A DNA stretch of 11,489 nucleotides from JBJHBY01 sp050485745 (GTDB lineage: Bacteria > Pseudomonadota > Gammaproteobacteria > Pseudomonadales > CAMLJR01). The translations under genes were made by a program, and so were the position numbers. The DNA lies in the NCBI GenBank assembly GCA_050485745.1, contig JBJHBY010000103.1, positions 1 to 11,489 on the forward strand, in the 5' to 3' direction. Position 1 is the stretch's first letter; each line of letters opens with the position of its first letter. The notes below the pieces were generated by a model that searched no databases, was not told the DNA's origin, and worked only from the letters and a program-made list of their open reading frames with translations. Shown here in pieces: positions 6,488-11,489 of this stretch.

Positions 6488-6835
6488 TTATTCCTGCTCC
6501 AGCATAGACCCTGCGGCGCCAACCCGCCGCCACCAGCCCAGGCCCACCCCCGCCAGCAGTGCGGGAATGCCACCAATCAGCAGCAGGCTCAGAGCGGGCA
6601 CGCCCACGCTCTCCCAGCCATCGGACACCGTGCCGAGGCCAAGCACCATGATGGCCGGAACCTGCCATCCAGGCTGCAGGGGGTGCTCCATGGGCATCAG
6701 CAGCAAGGCGGCAAGCAAGCCGAGCAGCCCCCAGGACAGGGGTCGCGGCCAGCGCCGGATGACGCGCCAGGCGATACCCCAGGCAACCAGAGCCGCCAGC
6801 AAATAGAGGAACCAGGCCAGCGCGTAATCGGACAT
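6488..6835 (-). CDS. Small multi-pass membrane protein, function unknown (115 aa)
   Basis: A 115-residue protein, mostly hydrophobic, with three to four predicted membrane segments: about residues 4-25 (YALAWFLYLLAALVAWGIAW), 34-49 (SWGLLGLLAALLLMPM), possibly 58-70, and 78-102 (VPALSLLLIGGIPALLAGVG). The loop after the first segment is basic (RVIRRWPRP), favouring a cytoplasmic location. There are no catalytic motifs and no cysteines. Two adjacent ATGs (6838 and 6835) follow a full AAGGAGGT; spacing favours the second, at 6835. The same frame stays open upstream through ycgN, but the perfect ribosome site and the hydrophobic onset fix the start here. It sits 45 nt or so after ycgN and about 80 nt before the VWA gene, so it may assist that membrane protein. 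I do not recognise a named family. Confidence 0.85.
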   Translation of the reverse strand: MSDYALAWFLYLLAALVAWGIAWRVIRRWPRPLSWGLLGLLAALLLMPMEHPLQPGWQVPAIMVLGLGTVSDGWESVGVPALSLLLIGGIPALLAGVGLGWWRRVGAAGSMLEQE

Positions 6836-6839
6836 CATG

Positions 6840-6847
6840 ACCTCCTT
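6840..6847 (-). promoter_or_regulatory. Consensus Shine-Dalgarno deciding the small membrane protein start
   Basis: The minus strand reads AAGGAGGT just before tandem ATG codons, a full complement to the 16S rRNA tail. The strongest such site in the window, it argues against the longer open frame and for the ATG at 6835 over 6838. Confidence 0.75.
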
Positions 6848-6882
6848 GATGGGTTGTGGAAAAAGCGTGGCATGCGGACCCG

Positions 6883-7341
6883 CTACAGGTCGCGCCAGCG
6901 CACAATGAAATGCTCGAAGTCCTCCGGGTGGATGCCCTCCTCGCTGAGAGCACGCCCGCGCACGGACATCCCGGCCCGATGCACGCTCTCCGGGTCGCCA
7001 GAGCGCAGCGGGTGCCACTCGGCCAGGCCGCGCCCCTCCGCCAGGCGCCGGTAGGCGCAACTGGCCGGCAGCGCCCACCACTGGTCGCGATCGCGACGCA
7101 GATCGATACAGTCTGGCACCCGTTGCCGGCGTTCCGGGTAGGATTTGCAGCGGCAGGCTTCGAGGTCCAGTTCGCGGCAGGCTACGGCGGCAAAGAACAA
7201 TTCGCCGCTGTCTTCGTCTTCGAGCTTGTGCAGGCAGCAACGACCGCAGCCATCACAGAGAGATTCCCACTCGGCGTCGCTCATCGCCTCGAGCGACTTG
7301 CGCTCCCAGAACGGACGCCCGTCCTGCTCAGGGCTGTTCAT
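6883..7341 (-). CDS. ycgN: YcgN family cysteine-cluster protein (UPF0260)
   Basis: A 152-residue protein of the YcgN family, related to the YkgJ-type cluster-binding proteins; the precise role is not established. The metal-binding pattern is complete: C29-x2-C32-x2-C35-C36 in LCDGCGRCCLHKL, C55, C63-x-C65 in EACRCKSYPERR, C78 in PDC, and C95 in SCAYR. The C-terminus HPEDFEHFIVRWRDL is typical of the family. Length matches E. coli YcgN (about 150). Its start overlaps the end of ycgL by 14 nt, so the two are translationally coupled. An iron-sulfur or zinc cluster is inferred from the cysteine spacing, not demonstrated. Confidence 0.95.
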   Translation of the reverse strand: MNSPEQDGRPFWERKSLEAMSDAEWESLCDGCGRCCLHKLEDEDSGELFFAAVACRELDLEACRCKSYPERRQRVPDCIDLRRDRDQWWALPASCAYRRLAEGRGLAEWHPLRSGDPESVHRAGMSVRGRALSEEGIHPEDFEHFIVRWRDL

Positions 7342-7588
7342 GTCCCGGTTCCTTCGGGGGCATCTGCAGGTAGTAGCCCTGGGTCTCGATCAGCTCCAGT
7401 ACCCGCGCGGCATCTGCACGCGCCAGCTTGCGCTCGGGGTGGAGGGGGAGGATCATCACCTGTTCAGGGTTGCCAAAGCGCTGCATCAGGGGCTCTGGCA
7501 CCCGCGCCACGCCTTCGGCGCGATCCACATACAGGTACATGCCCTCGACGCGGGCACTGCGGAAGACCGTACACAGACGACGGCTCAT
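7328..7588 (-). CDS. ycgL: YcgL domain protein
   Basis: An 86-residue single-domain protein of the YcgL family, whose molecular role is not established. Family landmarks are CTVFRSARVEGMYLYVDRAEGVARVPEPLMQRFG (residues 6-39), with the strand-turn-strand Y-L-Y-V, and the C-terminal GYYLQMPP (71-78). It is slightly shorter than E. coli YcgL (about 108) and similar to other gammaproteobacterial members. The ATG overlaps the rnd stop as ATGA, and its own stop lies inside ycgN. This chain of overlaps ties rnd, ycgL and ycgN to one message. No cysteine cluster, signal peptide or membrane helix is present. Confidence 0.93.
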   Translation of the reverse strand: MSRRLCTVFRSARVEGMYLYVDRAEGVARVPEPLMQRFGNPEQVMILPLHPERKLARADAARVLELIETQGYYLQMPPKEPGHEQP

Positions 7589-8736
7589 CGGGTCTCTCCT
7601 TCACATTCGGCATGCCGCGACCGCAGGACTTGCAGCAAGTGCTCTCCCACGACCTCCCGGCGCCAGCCCTGGGCCAGACCCGGGGGCAACGCCCAGGGGC
7701 CCTCGGGCCAGCCACTGAGCAGCAGGGCCTCGAGGTCGCGACGGCGCGCCAGCAGCTCCGCTGCCACGCCAAGCTCCGTGGCACGCAACTGCACATGGTC
7801 GCGCAGGCTCTGCAAATCAGCGCTCGCCTCCCGCGGCAACTGCGGTGGCGGTGCGGGCCACTGTGACCGGGGGGCGGCACTGGCCGCATCGAGCAGGTGC
7901 CGGACTTCTGCGCGATCCGCCACGGACAGGGGACGGCGCCCCCCAGTGACCCGGGCCAGCGCCGCCTCTCCAAGAGGCCAGGCCTGGCAAAGCTCCAGAC
8001 ACGTGGCGTCGGGCAACACGTGCCCCCGGGGCAGGTCCCGCGACCGCGCCTGGCTCTCGCGCCAGGCACACAGGGCACGCAGACGGGCCAGTGCCGCACC
8101 CTGCAGCCGTGCGGCGCCCTTGAGACGCTGCCAGGCCTGTTGCGGATCCCGGGGTTGCCGCGCCTCCCGCAGGCAGCGCTCGCCCTCCTCCACCCACCAG
8201 GCCATGCGCCCGAGGCTTGTCAGGCGCTGCTCCAGCGCGGCATACAGCGCGGGCAGCAGGGCCACATCCATCGCCGCGTAATGACACTGGCTGTCGCTGA
8301 GTGGGCGGCGCAGCCAGTCAGAGCGGGTCTCGCCCTTCTCCAGGGCCTGGCCCAGGCACTCCGACACCAGGCTCTGGTAGCCCAGGCCCGCCTTGAAACC
8401 GGCCAGCCCGGCGCCGACCTGGGTATCCAGCAATGGTTCGGGCAGCACCCCGAGCAGGCGCTCGAACACGTCGAAGTCCTCGCTCACCGAATGCAGCACC
8501 TTGAGCACCGGCGCCCGCAACAGCTGACGCAGTGGCTCCAGGTCCAGGTCCGCCAGCGGATCGATCAGATACACGCGTCCGGCACAGCCCACTTGCACCA
8601 GTCCGGCGATCGGGTAGTACGTGCGCTCGCGAATGAACTCGGTGTCGAGGCCGATCACCGGCTGCTCAAGGGCATCGGCAACCGCGGCGTCGAATGCGGC
8701 CTGGTCGGCCACCCAGGCGATGTCGACGCTATTCAC
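7585..8736 (-). CDS. rnd: Ribonuclease D
   Basis: A 383-residue 3'-5' exoribonuclease of the DEDDy family that trims tRNA and other small RNA precursors. The catalytic residues are all present at positions near those of E. coli RNase D: D31 and E33 in DTEF (31-34), D87 in HSVSEDFDVF (82-91), and Y153/D157 in QCHYAAMDVALL. Two helical HRDC-type domains follow, the first around residues 205-290 and the second to the C-terminus; the latter is more diverged. The start is GTG, overlapping the recR stop as GTGA, and the stop overlaps the ycgL ATG. The GTG start and overlap suggest expression depends on translation of recR. Size fits the family (about 375). Confidence 0.97.
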   Translation of the reverse strand: MNSVDIAWVADQAAFDAAVADALEQPVIGLDTEFIRERTYYPIAGLVQVGCAGRVYLIDPLADLDLEPLRQLLRAPVLKVLHSVSEDFDVFERLLGVLPEPLLDTQVGAGLAGFKAGLGYQSLVSECLGQALEKGETRSDWLRRPLSDSQCHYAAMDVALLPALYAALEQRLTSLGRMAWWVEEGERCLREARQPRDPQQAWQRLKGAARLQGAALARLRALCAWRESQARSRDLPRGHVLPDATCLELCQAWPLGEAALARVTGGRRPLSVADRAEVRHLLDAASAAPRSQWPAPPPQLPREASADLQSLRDHVQLRATELGVAAELLARRRDLEALLLSGWPEGPWALPPGLAQGWRREVVGEHLLQVLRSRHAECEGETR

Positions 8737-9338
8737 TCCAGCACCCGCCTGCCACTCAGGGCGTGCGCGAGGGTGCCGCTGTCAATGGATTCCAGTTCGC
8801 CCCCGAGGGGGATGCCGTGGGCGATGCGGCTGACCGTGACCCCCAGGGCGCGCACCTGTTCACTGATGTAGTACGCCGTGGCCTCGCCCTCCACGGTCGG
8901 ATTGGTGGCGAGAATCACTTCCCTCACCCCGGCATCGCGAACCCGCTGCAGCAGCAGATCGACGCCGATTTCCGTCGGCCCGATGCCGTCGATAGGGGAC
9001 AGATGCCCCATCAGCACGAAATACAGGCCGCGGTATTCCGCCAGTTGCTCCAGGGCAAACACATCCGACGGCCCCTCGACCACGCACAGGGTGGTCTGGT
9101 CGCGGCGCGGGTTGGCGCAGAGGCTGCAGACGTCCTGCTCACACAGGGTGCGGCAGAGGCGACAGTGGCCAACCTCACTGACCGCACGCTCAAGGGTTGT
9201 CGCCAGATGCTGTGCGCCCTCGCGGTTGCGCTCCAGCAGATGCAGCGCCATGCGCTGGGCCGAGCGTGGCCCGACACCGGGCAGGCAGCGCAGCGCGCCA
9301 ATAAGCTGTTCGATCAGGGGACTGTAGCTCAAGAGCAT
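8733..9338 (-). CDS. recR: Recombination mediator protein RecR
   Basis: RecR acts with RecO and RecF to load RecA on SSB-coated single-stranded DNA at gaps. Its 201 residues contain an N-terminal helix-hairpin-helix (about 10-33, LIGALRCLPGVGPRSAQRMALHLL), a four-cysteine zinc finger (C59, C62, C71, C74), a Toprim domain starting TTLCVVEGPSDVFALE, and the C-terminal IAHGIPLGGELE. Every expected element is intact and the length is standard. I took the ATG at 9338, which begins the conserved MLLSYSPLIEQL; a TTG 39 nt upstream would add 13 atypical residues. GGAG lies only 1 nt from the ATG, unusually close. It follows ybaB after 90 nt, a larger gap than usual in this cluster, and is coupled to rnd by a 4-nt overlap. 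Confidence 0.97.
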   Translation of the reverse strand: MLLSYSPLIEQLIGALRCLPGVGPRSAQRMALHLLERNREGAQHLATTLERAVSEVGHCRLCRTLCEQDVCSLCANPRRDQTTLCVVEGPSDVFALEQLAEYRGLYFVLMGHLSPIDGIGPTEIGVDLLLQRVRDAGVREVILATNPTVEGEATAYYISEQVRALGVTVSRIAHGIPLGGELESIDSGTLAHALSGRRVLE

Positions 9339-9428
9339 TCTCCGCGCGGAAATCAAAGCGGTCGCGACACACCGCAAGCGACCCGATGCCGGACTGGGTC
9401 AGGGGCAGAAAGCCACCGGAACCTCGCC

Positions 9429-9752
9429 TCAGAAAGGCATTTTGAAACCACCGGGGAGATCCATGCCAGCCGTCAGGCCGGACAGCATCTCGCGGTTGTT
9501 TTCTTCCACCTTGCGCACCGCATCGTTGACGGCGGCGGCAAGAAGATCCTCGAGCATGTCCTTGTCCTCCTGCAGCAGGCTCGGGTCGATCTGCACACGG
9601 CGCACATCGTGGCGGCCCGTCATCGTCACCCTGACCAGGCCCGCACCGGATTCGCCGGTGACCTCGGCACTGGCCAGACGCTCCTGCATCTGCTGCATCT
9701 TTTCCTGCATCTGCTGCGCCTGTTTCATCAGGTCGCCGATATTGGGTTTCAT
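9429..9752 (-). CDS. ybaB: YbaB/EbfC family nucleoid-associated protein
   Basis: A 107-residue DNA-binding protein that dimerises through a tweezer-like fold and associates with the nucleoid; it is almost always encoded between dnaX and recR. The N-terminal coiled-coil helix (about residues 5-28, GDLMKQAQQMQEKMQQMQER) is followed by the beta core ESGAGLVRVTMTGRHDVRRVQIDPSLL (34-60) and a helix with DLLAAAVNDAVRKVEE. The C-terminus GMDLPGGFKMPF is characteristic. GAGGAG lies 9 nt upstream of the ATG, and the dnaX stop is 41 nt upstream. The gene is complete and ordinary for the family. Confidence 0.97.
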   Translation of the reverse strand: MKPNIGDLMKQAQQMQEKMQQMQERLASAEVTGESGAGLVRVTMTGRHDVRRVQIDPSLLQEDKDMLEDLLAAAVNDAVRKVEENNREMLSGLTAGMDLPGGFKMPF

Positions 9753-9793
9753 GCTTCAGGCTCCTCGGGAAGATGGCAATAGTTGCGGCCCCC

Positions 9794-11489
9794 TCAGGGC
9801 AGCGCCGCACCCAGGGTCGGGTCCAGCGGTTCGATGGACTGTTCATCGAGGCGCGCTCCGAACTGCTCGCACAGGGTGCGCACATGGGGATCTGCCTCGA
9901 TGGCGGCACGGGCGCCCGCGAGGCGAGCCGCTCGCAGCCGTTCCCGGCAGGCGGCCGGGGTTTCACCACCGGGCTCGCCAATCTCGATCTGGACCTTCAG
10001 CGACCGCCCGATGCGCGCCCCCAACTGTTCCGCCAGGCGTGCGCTGTGCTGTTCGCTGTAGAGCGTGGCGTGCCCCTGGTCGAGCACGAAGTACAGGGTA
10101 TCGCCATCAACGGCCCGCAGCCAGCAGCGTGAAGCGACACTGCCCAAAACCCCGCTCAGCCCGAACTCCGCAAAACGCAGTGCCCAGTCTTCCGCGTCGC
10201 GCGGCGCGGCAGCCGGCTCGCCGGGGGCCATCTGCGTGGCGACAGGAGCCTCAATGGCCAGAGCCTCCGCGGCAACAATCCCCGTTGCCGCCGCAGTAGC
10301 TTCAGGCAGAGGTTCTGGCGCGGGCTCCTCGTGCCGGGGTGGTGCAGCCTCCCAGGCGGGCTGTCGCTGCCAGTTCGCGTCATCCTCATCCCAGGGGGGC
10401 GGCTCCTCTGTGGGAGCACCCGCCGGGGCCGGTTCGCCAGACCCGGCGCCGGCAGCCTGCACCGGCGCCGGTTCATGCTTTTTTGTTGGGGGCGCCTGAG
10501 TTGGGGACGCCTCAGTCGGGGGCACCGTAGCCGGGGACACCTGGGCCGGGGGCGCCACAGCGGGAGATTCCACAGTCGCGGCAGATGCTGCCGACGCCTG
10601 CGACCCGGCTACAGGCGCAGGGTGAGCCGGCTCTGACGACACCGGAGACGGCGTGGCTGGCGCGGCAGTCTCCACCGTCAACAGCGCGCTGTCGACGGGC
10701 CGAAACGCCAGCATGCGCAACAGGGCCATTTCCAGCCCCGCGCGGGGATCCGGTGACAAGGGCAGATCGCGTCGCCCGTTGACCCCGAGCTGATAGAACA
10801 GTTGCACGTCCTCCGCCGGCAGCCGTCCGGCCCACTCGAGCAGGGTCCCGGCGTCGCCGAGGCCGTTGTCCACCGCGTCGGGCACCGCCTGCGCGACGGC
10901 CAGGCGATGCAGCAGGCCGAGCAACTCATCGAGTACCGCCGTCGGGTCGGCCGCATGATCCAGAAGATTCGCCACTTCCGCCAGCAGAGCCGCACCGTCA
11001 GCGGCAGCCAGAGCCGCCAGCAACCGATAGGCCGCTGTGTGATCGAGGCTGCCGAGCATCGCGGCCACGTCCTGCTGCCGCACCTGCCCACCACCGAAAC
11101 CGATGGCCTGATCGGTCAGGCTGAGGGCATCGCGCATGCTGCCATCGGCGGCACGGGCGATCAGCCACAGGGCGGGCTCCTCCGCAGTGATCATCTCCTG
11201 CTCCAGCACGCGGACCAGGTGGCCGACAATGCGCTCCGGGCTCATATTGCGCAGGTGGAACTGCAGGCACCGCGACAGGATCGTCGCCGGCAGCTTCTGC
11301 GGGTCCGTGGTGGCGAGCAGGAACTTGACGTGGGGCGGTGGCTCCTCCAGGGTTTTCAGCAACGCGTTGAAACTGTGCGCGGAGAGCATGTGCACTTCGT
11401 CGATGAGATACACCTTGTAGCGCCCCCGCGTGGGCGCATACTGCACGTTGTCAAGCAGCTCCCGGGTATCCTCGACCTTGGTGCGGGAC
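9794..11489 (-). CDS. dnaX: DNA polymerase III subunits tau and gamma (5' end outside window)
   Basis: This is the C-terminal 564 residues of the clamp-loader ATPase of the replicative polymerase. The frame enters from the right edge as SRTKVEDTRELLDNVQYAP, so the GTG at 11446 is internal, not a start. Numbered from the first whole codon in the window: Walker B VYLIDE (26-31), sensor 1 LLATTD (57-62) and SRC arginine-finger motif (72-74), then the helical collar. A Pro/Ala/Glu-rich linker (about 245-420) leads to the tau-only C-terminal domain, which binds polymerase alpha and DnaB in E. coli. Walker A and the zinc site are outside the window. A programmed frameshift site at 10478-10484 should yield a shorter gamma protein of 337 in-window residues ending at 10473. 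It is followed by ybaB. Confidence 0.97.
   Translation of the reverse strand, partial: SRTKVEDTRELLDNVQYAPTRGRYKVYLIDEVHMLSAHSFNALLKTLEEPPPHVKFLLATTDPQKLPATILSRCLQFHLRNMSPERIVGHLVRVLEQEMITAEEPALWLIARAADGSMRDALSLTDQAIGFGGGQVRQQDVAAMLGSLDHTAAYRLLAALAAADGAALLAEVANLLDHAADPTAVLDELLGLLHRLAVAQAVPDAVDNGLGDAGTLLEWAGRLPAEDVQLFYQLGVNGRRDLPLSPDPRAGLEMALLRMLAFRPVDSALLTVETAAPATPSPVSSEPAHPAPVAGSQASAASAATVESPAVAPPAQVSPATVPPTEASPTQAPPTKKHEPAPVQAAGAGSGEPAPAGAPTEEPPPWDEDDANWQRQPAWEAAPPRHEEPAPEPLPEATAAATGIVAAEALAIEAPVATQMAPGEPAAAPRDAEDWALRFAEFGLSGVLGSVASRCWLRAVDGDTLYFVLDQGHATLYSEQHSARLAEQLGARIGRSLKVQIEIGEPGGETPAACRERLRAARLAGARAAIEADPHVRTLCEQFGARLDEQSIEPLDPTLGAALP
10443..10484 (-). promoter_or_regulatory. dnaX: Programmed -1 ribosomal frameshift site making DnaX gamma
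   Basis: The minus strand carries A AAA AAG (10478-10484) in the phase required for tandem -1 slippage (ACA AAA AAG in the zero frame). After slippage the ribosome reads AAA AAA GCA and then TGA (10473-10475), so gamma would end Lys-Lys-Ala. Six nt downstream begins a perfect GC-only stem: CCGGCGCCGG at 10462-10471 pairs with the same palindrome at 10443-10452 across a 9-nt loop. This matches the E. coli dnaX arrangement of heptamer, immediate -1 stop and nearby hairpin. An upstream Shine-Dalgarno-like stimulator is not evident (only AGGCG). Confidence 0.88.
10486..10575. repeat. 15-bp degenerate tandem repeat in the dnaX linker
   Basis: Five clear 15-bp units (10486-10500, 10501-10515, 10516-10530, 10531-10545, 10546-10560) share a core of G-run, then CGCC or CACC, ending near CAG; a sixth (10561-10575) is decayed. 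In protein they give a pentapeptide series: VESPA, VAPPA, QVSPA, TVPPT, EASPT, QAPPT. The array ends one base before the slippery heptamer's upstream flank, so copy-number change would alter linker length without shifting frame. Confidence 0.8.

Noticed and set aside
6839..7240. A 250-codon frame joining the small membrane protein to sequence within ycgN
   Set aside because: The upstream half is out of frame with, and inside, a strongly supported ycgN; the AAGGAGGT site and hydrophobic onset place the start at 6835.
9339..9377. TTG start 39 nt upstream of recR
   Set aside because: It adds 13 residues not seen in RecR proteins, whereas the ATG at 9338 begins at the conserved N-terminus.
9360..9383. 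Hairpin in the ybaB-recR gap (GGTCGC and GCGACC) as a terminator
   Set aside because: The stem is only 6 bp with a 12-nt loop and no T-run, and the genes on both sides are normally cotranscribed; chance is likely at this GC content.
8694..9782. A 362-codon plus-strand frame across recR and ybaB
   Set aside because: It is antisense to two textbook conserved genes and has no domain signature.
10486..10575. CRISPR array or mobile repeat
   Set aside because: Units are 15 bp, contiguous without spacers, and in frame within the dnaX linker, so this is a coding tandem repeat.
11444..11446. GTG codon as the start of dnaX
   Set aside because: The same frame continues to the window edge with the conserved SRTKVEDTRELLDNVQYAP, so the gene is truncated by the window rather than starting here.
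1..11489. Defence island, prophage or integrated element
   Set aside because: There is no integrase, transposase, recombinase, toxin-antitoxin pair or nuclease cassette. The MoxR/VWA genes look like chromosomal chaperone genes in a conserved housekeeping setting.

Overview
The window is ordinary chromosomal DNA from a GC-rich gammaproteobacterium (about two-thirds G+C by eye). The co-directional order dnaX-ybaB-recR-rnd-ycgL-ycgN and the YcgL and YcgN families point to that class. The neighbourhood recalls Marinobacter-, Pseudomonas- or Ectothiorhodospiraceae-type genomes, but the genus cannot be fixed from this sequence. There is no transposase, integrase, tRNA, rRNA or CRISPR array. Coding density is very high and no gap between genes exceeds about 135 bases.

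Layout. All genes except mobA are on the minus strand, so they read from right to left. From the right edge: dnaX (5' end outside the window), ybaB and recR form the classic replication/recombination cluster. They are followed by rnd (RNase D), ycgL and ycgN, which are joined by overlapping stop and start codons. Next come a small predicted membrane protein, a 667-residue secreted and membrane-anchored von Willebrand factor A (VWA) protein, a MoxR-type AAA+ ATPase and a cytoplasmic CoxE-like VWA protein. Then mobA lies on the plus strand, convergent with the CoxE-like gene and divergent from tsaB. The left end holds tsaB (tRNA t6A synthesis), a small uncharacterised gene with its own candidate promoter, and the 5' part of an M18 aminopeptidase gene (apeB) that leaves the window.

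How the genes fit together. dnaX, recR and ybaB serve DNA replication and repair, and rnd serves RNA 3'-end processing. The MoxR ATPase and CoxE-like VWA protein form a typical ATPase/adaptor chaperone pair. The adjacent membrane-anchored VWA protein may be a functional partner, but this rests on adjacency alone.

Most notable signals. dnaX carries a complete programmed -1 frameshift cassette: an A AAA AAG heptamer in the correct phase, an immediate -1-frame TGA, and a GC-only 10-bp stem 6 nt downstream. It should therefore make both tau and a short gamma protein, as in E. coli. Directly upstream in the gene is a degenerate 15-bp tandem repeat encoding a Pro/Ala-rich pentapeptide linker. A perfect 12-bp inverted repeat separates the small membrane protein gene from the VWA gene. 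I see no clearly novel defence or mobile system here. The least characterised content is the small-membrane-protein/VWA/MoxR/CoxE block and the 103-residue protein upstream of apeB.
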